Assembly: GCA_021778015.1 (NCBI GenBank)
Contig: JAJYCX010000010.1
Span: 1-64,000 of the forward strand
Direction of reading: 5' to 3'
Length of the DNA: 64,000 nucleotides
From: Pseudomonadota bacterium
GTDB taxonomy: Bacteria > Pseudomonadota > Gammaproteobacteria > UBA1113
Shown: positions 1-8,480 of the stretch, one piece after another
Position numbering within the stretch: position 1 is the first letter of the stretch
Layout of the letters: every line of letters starts with the position of its first letter
Program-made: the position numbers and the translations under genes
The notes under the pieces: generated by a model
What the model was told of the DNA's origin: nothing
Database searches by the model: none
What the model saw: only the letters and a program-made list of their open reading frames with translations

Positions 1-54
1 TGGTATCCCCAGTATTCGTTTGACATTGTTTATTTATCCCATGAGAAAGATTAA
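1..54 (+). CDS. Possible 3' end of a gene entering from the left
   Basis: Frame 1 is open from the first base and reads a short aromatic-rich tail (WYPQYSFDIVYLSHEKD) before a TAA at 52-54. This could be the C-terminus of a plus-strand gene, but 17 codons are too few to identify or even to be sure it is coding. A small GGTCT/AGACC hairpin at 137-150 followed by A/T-rich sequence lies downstream. Nothing else recognisable was seen before 290. Confidence 0.25.
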   Translation, partial: WYPQYSFDIVYLSHEKD

Positions 55-289
55 GTTAGTGTCGTTACCCACTGGATAAACTGGTTTCGGAAACTATTCC
101 GAACAATTTATGCACAATGGGTGATTCATTAAAGAAGGTCTCCCTAGACCAAAATTTGCTAGTCGGCAGGAACCGAAGAGAATATTAGTGAAAGTGATAT
201 AGCTTGTCTATAGTTTCTGGGTAAAATTTGATAAAAAAACAAAAAAACACAGTGCTAAATTTGAACAATATGGCGCTACCCTGCTCCGC

Positions 290-919
290 TTAGTTCCAGC
301 AAACTGTATAGGCGTGCTTTTGCAGAGACAGCCTGGCTATATCGCCCCGTTGAACCGTTCCTACGCCCGCTGGCGTGCCTGTAAATAGCAAGTCACCGGC
401 ACAAATGGGGAAATACTGGCTGGCATAGACTAACAGCTCTACTGGATTAAAACGCATCTCAGCACTATTGCCTTTTTGACGAACTTCGCCGTTCAAGGCA
501 TATTCAAATTGCAGCGCACCTACATCCAGGCTGTCTACAGCAAGCCAGGGCCCAATGACGGCTGCATCAGGAAAGACTTTGCCTATTTCCCAAGGACCGC
601 CAGCATCTTTTGATTTTTTCTGTAGGGTACGGTTGGTCATGTCTAATCCTACGGTTACATGAGAAATAGCTGCTAGAGCCTCTTTTTCAGATAAACAATA
701 ACCACTTTTTGCTATGAGAAAAACTAACTCGCATTCGTAATGTATATCGCCCTCATTAGCGCCATGAGGCCAATGCAGCACGCAGTCATCTTGCCAATTT
801 GCACAAGTTTTAAGAACGCTGGGTGGTTTTAGAAATAGCACAGGTTTTTCTGGAATGCCATCTTTCATTTCTTTAGCGTGTTCTAAATAATTTTTACCAG
901 CGCAAATTATTTTATCCAT
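290..919 (-). CDS. Fumarylacetoacetate hydrolase family protein
   Basis: 209 aa, the size of the compact single-domain FAH/YcgM group of acylpyruvases and related C-C hydrolases or decarboxylases. The N-terminus (KIICAGKNYLEHAKEM) and the PVLFLKPPS segment are typical. The metal-binding acidic residues are seen in HYECELVFLI and in VGLDMTNR, and the C-terminus has the LLFTGTPAGVG loop. The start codon overlaps the end of the upstream methyltransferase-like gene by 8 bp, so the two are translationally coupled and belong to one minus-strand operon with the acetyl-CoA hydrolase gene. The exact substrate cannot be read from sequence; a soluble cytoplasmic role in keto-acid catabolism is likely. 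Confidence 0.85.
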   Translation of the reverse strand: MDKIICAGKNYLEHAKEMKDGIPEKPVLFLKPPSVLKTCANWQDDCVLHWPHGANEGDIHYECELVFLIAKSGYCLSEKEALAAISHVTVGLDMTNRTLQKKSKDAGGPWEIGKVFPDAAVIGPWLAVDSLDVGALQFEYALNGEVRQKGNSAEMRFNPVELLVYASQYFPICAGDLLFTGTPAGVGTVQRGDIARLSLQKHAYTVCWN

Positions 920-1817
920 TGTTTGCTCCTAATATTGCTAAGCCTTGTGTCTCAAACCAATGAGAATCTTCTTTTATAACATATTTCTGCAGTTCAGGAA
1001 TAGCACCAATACTATCATAACCCGTGGTGACAAAATATCGTTTACCCGTAATGCGAAATTCTTTGGCGCTTCTAGAAGGCGTTATTAATATACGTCCACT
1101 GGGAACTATTTTAATTAACTTTTCTACAAAATCAACAATACCTTGTTTTTCCTCTATGCCGTTTTCAACGCCTAATAGATAAGGCACAAAAACAGTATCA
1201 AAAAATTTATTCTTCTGATCTTCTAGCAGTTGTTGTAATTCTCCAATATAAAATTGTATATCCTTGTCTAACTCAAAATCTTCTTTGGGCTCTTTTTCAA
1301 TAGCTTGACGTATTAATAATAGTATATAAAAAATATATGACCGCCGAAGCGCTTGTGGGTTGAATAATCGCAAGAATGCTTGCCTGAACTTTTTAGTGGG
1401 CAGGATCCCAGCCGGTGGATACCAGTAGGTTAATGCAGTCAATAATTCGCCTATAGACGGAAAACCTTTTTTTTGTCTCTTATCTCCACAATAATAATAG
1501 TATTTCTTAAAGGCTTTCATCCAGGCTATCGTAACGGGATCTTTGTCATAGACTGTAACCGACTTAGCCTCTGCTGCTGCAAATAGAAAGCTACTGTTCC
1601 CGTAACCTGGAATTACCAGTACATCTTTACCTTCTATATCGGCTCTAATATCATAACTATCTTGCCATTTTCTATTGCCAAATAGTTTAGACGATAAAAA
1701 ACGTTCAGCGCCCATAGGATATATTAACGCTGGCTGCTCATCTGTTTCTCGAGTTATGTGGTGGTCATATAGCCACTTCTTTTCTTGGTCGCTAAAGGTT
1801 ATTGTAGATTGTGGCAT
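912..1817 (-). CDS. Rossmann-fold protein resembling SAM-dependent methyltransferases
   Basis: 301 aa. Residues about 64-95 carry a beta strand plus glycine loop (DVLVIPGYGNSSFLFA) followed about 15 residues later by an acidic strand end (VTVYDKDP), the usual arrangement of a class I methyltransferase SAM site. The middle is rich in Lys/Tyr and helical. A late strand pair (SGRILITPS) would fit the rest of the fold. The specific family was not recognised. It is the middle gene of a minus-strand operon: 25 bp after the CoA-transferase gene and overlapping the FAH-family gene by 8 bp. Substrate unknown; the methyltransferase call is inferred from the motif only. Confidence 0.55.
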   Translation of the reverse strand: MPQSTITFSDQEKKWLYDHHITRETDEQPALIYPMGAERFLSSKLFGNRKWQDSYDIRADIEGKDVLVIPGYGNSSFLFAAAEAKSVTVYDKDPVTIAWMKAFKKYYYYCGDKRQKKGFPSIGELLTALTYWYPPAGILPTKKFRQAFLRLFNPQALRRSYIFYILLLIRQAIEKEPKEDFELDKDIQFYIGELQQLLEDQKNKFFDTVFVPYLLGVENGIEEKQGIVDFVEKLIKIVPSGRILITPSRSAKEFRITGKRYFVTTGYDSIGAIPELQKYVIKEDSHWFETQGLAILGANNG

Positions 1818-1842
1818 TGCAATTTTCCTTAAAAACAGGTAT

Positions 1843-3171
1843 TCAAACCCACCCTTTCAATCCCATCAAATCTTTAGCTTGTTGCAGTAATTCAGCTCTG
1901 AATTTGGGATGAGCAATGTCGATGAGAGCCATGGTTCTTTCGTAAGTGGATTTACCTTTTAAATTGACGATGCCATATTCGGTTGCGATATATTGTACAT
2001 CTACTCTAGAGTCTGTGATCGGGCCTGAAACAACGGGAATGATACGTGAAAGACTGCCTTCAGCGGCAGTGGAATGTGCGGCTAGAATAGAACAACCTTG
2101 TTTGGATAGTTGTGCGCCGCGTATAAAGTCTAACTGTCCGCCTATGGCACTAAATTGCCTGCCATTGACCGATTCTGCATTGACTTGCCCAAACAGATCG
2201 ACTTGTACAAAGCTGTTGATAGAAACAACTCTATCATTTTTGGCAATCACATAAGGGTCGTTGACATAATCTACGGGGTGACATTCCATACTAGAGTTAT
2301 CGTCTAAAAAGTCATACATAGCTTTATCGCCTAAAGCAAAAGTATACACGCTTTTATGACGATTGATATTTTTAAATTTATTGCTAATGGCACCACATTG
2401 AATAAGTTGCATGATGCCAGGCGTAATCAATTCGCTGTGCAAACCTAAATCTTGATGCGTAGTTAAGGCGGCACAAATGGCACTGGGCACGGAACCTATC
2501 CCAAATTGCAGAGTGGCTTTATCTGGAATGAGATGAATAATTTGTCTAGCAATTTCTTTATCTATTTCAGAAATGGCTTTTGCGGGTGTTTCGCATAAGG
2601 AGATATTATTTTCAACCAACGCATCGATCTCAGACAAATGCAAACTACAATTGCCAAAAGCTCTAGGCATATATTCATTTACTTCTACAATGAGTTTTTT
2701 AGCAATTCTTGCAGATGGGATAGTGTAATCGCTATTGGTACCACAACTGAAATAACCGCCTTTATCCATAGGCGAGACCGTCATGATAAAAGTATCTAGG
2801 TCTAAATAGTTTTCAATAACTTTGGGTACTTCACTAAAGCTCGTAGGCACAAAAAAAACGACGCGCCTATTGTCTGCCACTCCGCGTTGAATTAATTCAC
2901 GTTCGGCTGCTCCCATAAAGAAAGGATGTGGTTTGATACGATCCATGTATTCATATTTTAACAGACTGTCATACAAGAGCGGTGTTGAATGTAGATAATA
3001 TAAATTGAGCCGTTGAATGTCGTGCTGTTGTACTCTTTTTTCTATAGCACGTAATAGTGCGGGTGGTGCGCTCGCTGCCATGCCTATGCCTATGTTACCT
3101 AATTTGGGTAACCAGTCGGCTGCTTTTTCCGCTGTGGTTAATTTCTTTTGATACTCTGCGTGGTAATCCAT
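1843..3171 (-). CDS. Acetyl-CoA hydrolase/transferase family protein
   Basis: 442 aa from the chosen start (MDYHAEYQKKL at 3171). An upstream ATG at 3210 would add 13 unconvincing residues. The protein matches the two-domain acetyl-CoA hydrolase/4-hydroxybutyrate CoA-transferase family: the glycine loop GIGMAASAPPALL near the N-terminus, LQFGIGSVPSAICAAL in the middle, and the second-domain segment with NAESVNGRQFSAIGGQLDF. The C-terminal TEYGIVNLKGKSTYERTMALIDIAHP block is diagnostic. These enzymes move CoA between acetyl-CoA and short carboxylates or hydrolyse it. First gene of a three-gene operon with a methyltransferase-like and a FAH-family protein, suggesting short-chain acid catabolism. 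Confidence 0.85.
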   Translation of the reverse strand: MDYHAEYQKKLTTAEKAADWLPKLGNIGIGMAASAPPALLRAIEKRVQQHDIQRLNLYYLHSTPLLYDSLLKYEYMDRIKPHPFFMGAAERELIQRGVADNRRVVFFVPTSFSEVPKVIENYLDLDTFIMTVSPMDKGGYFSCGTNSDYTIPSARIAKKLIVEVNEYMPRAFGNCSLHLSEIDALVENNISLCETPAKAISEIDKEIARQIIHLIPDKATLQFGIGSVPSAICAALTTHQDLGLHSELITPGIMQLIQCGAISNKFKNINRHKSVYTFALGDKAMYDFLDDNSSMECHPVDYVNDPYVIAKNDRVVSINSFVQVDLFGQVNAESVNGRQFSAIGGQLDFIRGAQLSKQGCSILAAHSTAAEGSLSRIIPVVSGPITDSRVDVQYIATEYGIVNLKGKSTYERTMALIDIAHPKFRAELLQQAKDLMGLKGWV

Positions 3172-3252
3172 CGTTATTAATAGCCCATAAAACAAAGCAG
3201 TAGTATACACCCTGTTATAAGAACGGACAAGAAAAATATTTTCACAACCATA

Positions 3253-3280
3253 TTGATTTATTGTAATAAAATGCTATAAT
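3253..3280 (+). promoter_or_regulatory. Sigma-70 promoter for the unknown gene at 3399
   Basis: A -35 like TTGATT (3253-3258), a 16-bp spacer and a perfect TATAAT (3275-3280) with the extended -10 TGC in front. Predicted transcription starts near 3287, leaving an untranslated leader of about 110 nt before the start codon at 3399; the Shine-Dalgarno is AGGGAG just upstream of that ATG. Confidence 0.6.
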
Positions 3281-3398
3281 GCATTTTAACTCGCTGCAAT
3301 TATCATTGCTCTCCTGAGTGAGGGTTTAGGGACTGTTTACATTTGGCTAGGCTGAGCTGTAACGGCCCTATTAATTTAATCTATTAGGGAGCATTACT

Positions 3399-4355
3399 AT
3401 GGCTATTTCAGCAAACAGTTTACAAGAGTATTTTCGTGAATACCGAACCAGCCCCACGGCAAAGAAAAAATTTTTAATCGATATACTATTGGCTTTTGAA
3501 CCCAAGGTGGAAAAGCAAAAAGAATTACTGGTTAAGGCTTTGAACTATGATATTTTAGATCCAGCGGCCAATAGCCGGGAAAACATTTTACGCAGTTCAG
3601 AAATCTCGGTGGCTTTATTTAAACGAGTTTTTAAATATTTACCGCGACATATAAATCGAGAAGAATTTCTAATCTCTATATTTTCCAACCTATTAGACGA
3701 AGCCAAAAAAAGATTAATCCAACGGCAATACCCGACCAAAACCGGTGAAAATTTAACAAAAACTATAGCGCCTTTTGCTATAGCCTATTACTTATTTTTG
3801 ACTATGGTTTTCTTTGACGTTTCTGCTTTATGCGGTTTTGAATTTTCGCGTTATAGTGCTTTGCTCGTGGAAATACAAACGCTTAAAGGCCAATTACGCC
3901 AAGATAGCCCAGATGCTACATCTTTGTGGTTTAAGTTGCACAATTCCATTACTCGTCTTGAACAATTTAAATTAAATTTCTTACAAGAACAATATGGTTT
4001 AACGATTCAGATGTTGAGTAATGCTTGTAAGACTTTATATCCGAAGTCAGAAGCTTTCGCCATTAAAGAAAACAGGAATGCCCATGACGAAATAGAAAGC
4101 TATGGTGATCACTTGCAGTTTCAAATATTGTTAGAGCTCAATAAACACGCTTATGGTTTGAGCAATACTTTTGGTAGCCTTAGGCTTAATGAGGCCAAAC
4201 CGATCGCCCTCAGCGACAGAGCTCCGCCCTATTCTGGCTCGGCCTCAGAAAGAATGCTTTCTTTCTGGCGAGAGAAGGTTCCTGCTTTTGACCACAGCTT
4301 TAGCTTTACAAGACCCAACAGCGAAATGGGGTCGTATTATCACTTTGCGTCATAG
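3399..4355 (+). CDS. Unknown protein, possible effector
   Basis: 318 aa, no family recognised. The first 200 residues are mostly helical and basic. One hydrophobic segment near residues 124-145 (IAPFAIAYYLFLTMVFFDV) may be a membrane helix. The last 60 residues are Ser/Pro-rich and look disordered. It stands alone behind its own strong promoter with a long leader. Single-gene transcription, lack of visible homology and a polar Ser-rich tail fit secreted effectors of Legionellales, but this is an inference from context. A long palindromic repeat follows it about 70 bp after the stop. Confidence 0.7.
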   Translation: MAISANSLQEYFREYRTSPTAKKKFLIDILLAFEPKVEKQKELLVKALNYDILDPAANSRENILRSSEISVALFKRVFKYLPRHINREEFLISIFSNLLDEAKKRLIQRQYPTKTGENLTKTIAPFAIAYYLFLTMVFFDVSALCGFEFSRYSALLVEIQTLKGQLRQDSPDATSLWFKLHNSITRLEQFKLNFLQEQYGLTIQMLSNACKTLYPKSEAFAIKENRNAHDEIESYGDHLQFQILLELNKHAYGLSNTFGSLRLNEAKPIALSDRAPPYSGSASERMLSFWREKVPAFDHSFSFTRPNSEMGSYYHFAS

Positions 4356-4422
4356 CAAATTTGTGCTAGAATAATGCACATAGCTATGGAGTAGATTCGA
4401 TAGCAACGCAATACAGTACCCC

Positions 4423-4563
4423 GTCATTGCGAGCTTGCGAAGCAATCCAGGAAAATCTTGGGCGATGAGATAAACCATTGTTTATATGAATGGCTAATAA
4501 AACGCTAGATGCCCCGTAGAATTAGGAGTTTCACCCTGGATTGCTTCGCAAGCTCGCAATGAC
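4423..4563. repeat. Palindromic repeat element with 29-bp perfect arms
   Basis: Arms at 4423-4451 and 4535-4563 are perfect inverted copies (starting GTCATTGCGAGCTTGCGAAG) around an 83-bp centre. The left flank (GTAGATTCGATAGC near 4391) resembles the flank of the larger elements at 16.95 and 54.15 kb, so they share ancestry. No transposase is encoded; it behaves like a MITE/REP-type element. It lies between the unknown gene and metG. Confidence 0.85.
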
Positions 4564-4645
4564 GATTCACAGCATACGATAGCTATCTTGCTGATGAATT
4601 TACCTCATTGCACGAATATAAAAAACTATTTTATGAGAGATTTGA

Positions 4646-6280
4646 ATGAACAAAACTACACGTACCCAGATCGTCACTACGGCACTGCCCTACGCCAATG
4701 GTGCTATTCATTTAGGCTATATTTTAGAAGCCATAGAAGCCGATATCTGGGTTAATTTTCAGAAAATGCGTGGTAATGAATGTTATTTTATTGCGGGCAG
4801 CGATGCGCATGGCACGCCTATAATGATCCAAGCCGAAAAACATGGTTTAACGCCTGAAGCCTTTATCGCTAAAATAGCGCATGAGCAATTAGCCGATATC
4901 GAACAGTTTGGCATAAAATTTGATAATTTTTATACCACCCATTCGCCTGAAAATGAGCAATTAGCCGGTGACATCTATCACCGTTTACAAAAAGCAGGTG
5001 CTATCATCCGTAAGACTATTCACCAAGCCTATGATCCAGTAAAAAACATGTTTTTACCTGATCGCTATGTCAAAGGCACTTGTCCGCGCTGTAAGAGCGT
5101 CGATCAATACGGCGACAATTGTGAAGCCTGCGGTGCTACGTATGCTTCATCCGAATTGATTGATCCTAAGTCTGTATTATCGGGCGCCACACCGGAGACC
5201 CGAGCCACGGAACATTTGTTTTTTGATTTACCACAATATGCAGATAAATTAAAACAATGGTTAAGCGGCCCTCATGTGGCTAAAGAAATTCAAAATAAAA
5301 TGCAAGAATGGTTTGATGTTGGTTTGCAAACTTGGGATATTAGCCGAGATGCGCCTTATTTTGGTTTTGAGATCCCTGGAGAAAAAGACAAATATTTTTA
5401 CGTCTGGTTGGATGCGCCTATAGGCTACATGGCTAGCTTTAAAAATTTTTGTGCTAAAAAGCCAGGATTAGATTACGATGCCTTTTGGAAACAAGACAGC
5501 AAAACTGAACTATATCATTTTATAGGTAAAGACATCATGTATTTCCATACCCTATTTTGGCCAGCCGTTTTAATGGCCAGCCAGCATCGTTTACCCAATC
5601 AAGTTTTTGTGCATGGTTTTGTAACCGTCAATGGTGAAAAAATGTCGAAATCACGCGGCACATTTATTACCGCCAAACAGTATTTAGAAAAACTAAATCC
5701 GGAGTATTTGCGTTATTATTTTGCAGCCAAATTAAACGGTGGCATAGAAGACATCGATCTTAACTTCAAAGACTTTATGCAACGCGTTAATTCAGATCTC
5801 ATCGGCAAAATCATCAATATTGCCGCACGTACTGCGAGTTTTATAGGCAAGTTCTTTGATAATCAATTGGCCGCACAATTAACCCATAAAGAACTATGGG
5901 AATTGTTTGTAAATAAGCAAAGCGAAATAGCAGACTATTATGAAACTCGTGATTATGCACGCGTACTGCGTGAAGTAACTGCCCTTGCGGATAAGGCGAA
6001 TGAGTGGATTGCTGAGAGAAAGCCTTGGCAAATGGCCAAGGAACATGGCGGCTCTGAAGAGTTAAAAGAAGTCGCTACTTTAGCGCTTAATTTGTTCCGC
6101 ATTTTAATTATTTATTTAAAACCGGTTTTGCCAAAATTGGCACTTTCGGTAGAAGATTTCTTGCAAATTGCTCCTTTGCAATGGAATGACATCAATACGC
6201 CTTTACTGGCGCATACGGTTAAGCCTTTTACGGCCTTGATGACGCGCATAGAAGAAAACCAAATTGCCGAGTGGATCTAA
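4646..6280 (+). CDS. metG: Methionyl-tRNA synthetase
   Basis: 544 aa. Charges tRNA-Met with methionine in the cytoplasm. The class I signature appears as AIHLGYILEAI near residue 19 (HIGH-like) and as EKMSKSRGTF near residue 333 (KMSKS). A zinc knuckle with paired cysteines (CPRC...CEAC) sits near residues 145-161. The protein lacks the C-terminal tRNA-binding (EMAP-like) extension of the E. coli enzyme (about 677 aa), as in many bacteria. The stop is 5 bp before the RnfB-like gene, starting a three-gene operon that ends with nth. A GAGAG Shine-Dalgarno precedes the start. Confidence 0.97.
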   Translation: MNKTTRTQIVTTALPYANGAIHLGYILEAIEADIWVNFQKMRGNECYFIAGSDAHGTPIMIQAEKHGLTPEAFIAKIAHEQLADIEQFGIKFDNFYTTHSPENEQLAGDIYHRLQKAGAIIRKTIHQAYDPVKNMFLPDRYVKGTCPRCKSVDQYGDNCEACGATYASSELIDPKSVLSGATPETRATEHLFFDLPQYADKLKQWLSGPHVAKEIQNKMQEWFDVGLQTWDISRDAPYFGFEIPGEKDKYFYVWLDAPIGYMASFKNFCAKKPGLDYDAFWKQDSKTELYHFIGKDIMYFHTLFWPAVLMASQHRLPNQVFVHGFVTVNGEKMSKSRGTFITAKQYLEKLNPEYLRYYFAAKLNGGIEDIDLNFKDFMQRVNSDLIGKIINIAARTASFIGKFFDNQLAAQLTHKELWELFVNKQSEIADYYETRDYARVLREVTALADKANEWIAERKPWQMAKEHGGSEELKEVATLALNLFRILIIYLKPVLPKLALSVEDFLQIAPLQWNDINTPLLAHTVKPFTALMTRIEENQIAEWI

Positions 6281-6285
6281 GATAA

Positions 6286-6879
6286 ATGACGGTTGATGCT
6301 AAGAGTATAGATGCTGTGTTGCCACAAACTCAATGTCAAGAATGTGGTTATGCGGCATGTCTACCTTATGCAGAGGCCATAGCGCGTGGCGAAGTGGATA
6401 TTGCACGTTGTGCTCCGGGTGGCGTTGAAACCTTAGAAGCTTTGGCACAATTAATGCATGTAGATGCTGCTCCCTACAGAGCCGAAGTACAACAACGTTA
6501 TAGACCCCCCAGTGTTGCTGTTATAGACGAAGCCTACTGTATAGGCTGTTTAAAATGTATTACAGCCTGTCCAGTCGATGCCATCGTGGGCAGCGCCAAA
6601 ATGATGCATACAGTGCTACCCGACATTTGCACGGGTTGTGAATTGTGTTTATTGCCCTGCCCTACGGATTGCATTAGCATGGTGGCAGCCGCAGCTGAAA
6701 AAATATTACAGGCGGATGATGCGCGCCGTCATTATGAAGCAAAAAATAAACGCCTGCATAAAGTGCGTGAAACTAAAAAAGTGAGTGCGCCGGACTCTAT
6801 AGCAGCGCAACGCGATTATATAGAAGCCGCGCGTTTAAGAGTTTTGGCTAAAAAAGGAAAGCCTCATGTTAGCGAGTAA
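6286..6879 (+). CDS. RnfB-like soluble iron-sulfur protein
   Basis: 197 aa. The N-terminal [16 protein letters not shown] with a later CAPGG is the four-cysteine cluster motif of the RnfB family. Two bacterial ferredoxin [4Fe-4S] motifs follow: [16 protein letters not shown] (about 85-100) and [16 protein letters not shown] (about 115-130). RnfB proper begins with a membrane helix that is missing here, and no other rnf genes are adjacent. The protein is therefore more likely a soluble electron carrier. It sits between metG and nth and overlaps nth by 14 bp; since endonuclease III carries an iron-sulfur cluster, a link to redox or cluster supply is conceivable but unproven. Confidence 0.85.
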   Translation: MTVDAKSIDAVLPQTQCQECGYAACLPYAEAIARGEVDIARCAPGGVETLEALAQLMHVDAAPYRAEVQQRYRPPSVAVIDEAYCIGCLKCITACPVDAIVGSAKMMHTVLPDICTGCELCLLPCPTDCISMVAAAAEKILQADDARRHYEAKNKRLHKVRETKKVSAPDSIAAQRDYIEAARLRVLAKKGKPHVSE

Positions 6880-7501
6880 AATTCAAAAAATATTTGCTGC
6901 TTTTGCCAAAGCCAATCCAAAGCCTACTACAGAATTACACTACCACACGCCCTTTGAGTTGTTAATTTCTCTGATTCTATCCGCTCAAGCGACCGATGTG
7001 AGTGTCAATAAAGCTACTGCAAAATTGTATCCAGTCGCGCATACGCCGCAAGCTATTTTAGATTTGGGTGAAGAAGGCTTGATAGCATACATTAAAAGCA
7101 TCGGCTTATATAAAACTAAGGCAAAGAACATTCTAAAGACGTGTGCGCTGCTATTAGAACGACATCAAGGGACAGTACCGCACAGCCGTGAAGCGCTAGA
7201 AGCGTTGCCAGGCGTAGGCCGTAAAACGGCGAATGTGGTGTTGAACACCGCTTTTGGTGAGCCTACTATTGCGGTAGATACTCATATTTTTAGAGTAGCA
7301 AAGCGTATAGGCCTATCGCATGGAAATACACCTTTAGCCGTGGAGCAGGATTTGTTAAAGGTAGTCCCTAAAGCTTATTTGCACGATGCACATCATTGGC
7401 TTATTTTACACGGCCGTTATACCTGTGTGGCCAGAAAACCACATTGTGGGCAATGTATCATTCGCGATTGGTGTGAATATCCGGATAAAACTAATGATTA
7501 G
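6866..7501 (+). CDS. nth: Endonuclease III
   Basis: 211 aa, normal length. DNA glycosylase/AP lyase that removes oxidised pyrimidines in base-excision repair. The helix-hairpin-helix is [14 protein letters not shown] (about 112-125), with the catalytic Lys in GRKTA and the catalytic Asp in [11 protein letters not shown]. The C-terminal [4Fe-4S] ligands have the standard spacing: [17 protein letters not shown]. The start at 6866 has the Shine-Dalgarno AAAGGAAAG and overlaps the ferredoxin gene. A long inverted repeat after the stop may end the operon. Confidence 0.96.
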   Translation: MLASKIQKIFAAFAKANPKPTTELHYHTPFELLISLILSAQATDVSVNKATAKLYPVAHTPQAILDLGEEGLIAYIKSIGLYKTKAKNILKTCALLLERHQGTVPHSREALEALPGVGRKTANVVLNTAFGEPTIAVDTHIFRVAKRIGLSHGNTPLAVEQDLLKVVPKAYLHDAHHWLILHGRYTCVARKPHCGQCIIRDWCEYPDKTND

Positions 7502-7529
7502 GATCAAAGAATGAATTATAGGTAAAACT

Positions 7530-7570
7530 AACCGTTTCAACTAATGAGAATTTGATTAGTCGAAACGGTT
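7530..7570 (+). terminator. Inverted repeat downstream of nth, possible terminator
   Basis: AACCGTTTC-A-ACTAAT at 7530-7545 pairs with ATTAGT-C-GAAACGGTT at 7555-7570, giving a 16-bp stem with one mismatch and a short loop. There is no clear T-run after it, so factor-independent termination is uncertain. Confidence 0.45.
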
Positions 7571-7662
7571 TACTATCTTCTATCACAGGCGTCCCATTAG
7601 TAGTAAGATTATGATAACTATTTTAGAGGCAGAAGAATTTCTAATTAAATCAGCAGCTAACT

Positions 7663-7749
7663 TGGCGTCCCCAAGGGAATTCGAACGCGCCGCCGCATGC
7701 GGCAGCCTACCGTGAGAGGATAATGTCCTCCGCTCTAGACGATGGGGGC
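7663..7749 (-). pseudogene. Degenerate tRNA-Glu(CTC) with palindromic insertion
   Basis: The minus strand keeps the tRNA-Glu 5' end (CCCCATCGTCTAGAG), an anticodon arm with loop CTCTCAC (anticodon CTC) and the 3' end TTGGGGACGCCA. In place of the variable loop and 5' half of the T stem is a GC-rich palindrome built on GCCGCATGCGGC. The T stem cannot form, and the acceptor stem has a mismatch at pair 2-71. The hairpin imitates a long variable arm, but the missing T stem argues against function. It lies upstream in coordinate of two intact tRNA-Glu genes and appears to be a decayed third copy. Confidence 0.7.
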
Positions 7750-7750
7750 A

Positions 7751-7904
7751 TATATACCCATCGCCAATGAAGATGCGAGATTTTGATGAATACTATAGAT
7801 TTGAATCGAAGCTTTGTCATCCTCGACCGAAGGTCGGGGATCCAGGATCATATAGGCTTTTCTCTGGATCCCCGACTGCGGCTCGCGGCCTGGTCGAGGA
7901 TGAC
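7751..7904. repeat. Palindromic repeat family 2, copy A
   Basis: A conserved lead (TATATACCCATCGCCAATGA, 7751-) is followed by an inverted repeat: GTCATCCTCGACCGAAGG at 7816 onwards, the complementary arm ending TGGTCGAGGATGAC at 7904. The same lead plus arm recurs at 9698-9842 and, rearranged, at 21914-22050; the arm alone recurs at 59570. No gene is inside. Confidence 0.8.
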
Positions 7905-8002
7905 AACGTTATGGTGTGTGATAGATTTTAGTATTAAATTCGTATCTTCAAGTGGAATAGCTATAGATAAAAAATAGACTTGTAGCTAAATGTCAGAAAA
8001 AC

Positions 8003-8078
8003 TGGCGTCCCCAAGGGGATTCGAACCCCTGTTACTGCCGTGAGAGGGCAATGTCCTAGGCCTCTAGACGATGGGGAC
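8003..8078 (-). tRNA. tRNA-Glu (anticodon CTC)
   Basis: 76 nt with encoded CCA. The acceptor GTCCCCA pairs with TGGGGAC; the T arm AGGGGTTCGAATCCCCT is intact; the anticodon loop reads CTCTCAC, anticodon CTC, which decodes GAG. It differs from the neighbouring TTC copy in the body only at the anticodon first base. Flanking sequence is shared with that copy at an offset of 141 bp, so the pair arose by tandem duplication. A dedicated CTC isoacceptor is unusual in an AT-rich gammaproteobacterium. Confidence 0.9.
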
Positions 8079-8143
8079 CTAAAAATCAACTGCTGTGAGT
8101 ATATTGTAAATAAAAATAGACTTGTACTAAACGCCAGAAAAAC

Positions 8144-8219
8144 TGGCGTCCCCAAGGGGATTCGAACCCCTGTTACTGCCGTGAAAGGGCAATGTCCTAG
8201 GCCTCTAGACGATGGGGAC
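8144..8219 (-). tRNA. tRNA-Glu (anticodon TTC)
   Basis: 76 nt with encoded CCA and the same cloverleaf as its CTC neighbour. The anticodon loop is CTTTCAC, anticodon TTC, the standard bacterial tRNA-Glu reading GAA and GAG. It closely resembles E. coli tRNA-Glu. It lies between tRNA-Ala(GGC), which is upstream on the minus strand, and the CTC copy. Confidence 0.95.
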
Positions 8220-8241
8220 AGTAAGGACTGTCATTTTCTCT

Positions 8242-8317
<76 letters not shown>

Positions 8318-8480
8318 GAGAAAGTGGGCATTCTAGGCAGATTTATCCCTTTTGTCAAGGTATTTCTTCTATTTTTACAAGCATTCGGCTCTTTTATAGG
8401 AGAAGTTACTGTTTGATATACCCTAAGAGCCCCCCTTTCCCCAGACTGTTCTTTTTGCGCGCAGATCGGGTTATGTTATT

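Noticed and set aside
7663..7749. Selenocysteine tRNA because of the long variable-arm-like hairpin
   Set aside because: The anticodon loop is CTCTCAC (CTC), not TCA, the acceptor is tRNA-Glu-like and no T stem can form.
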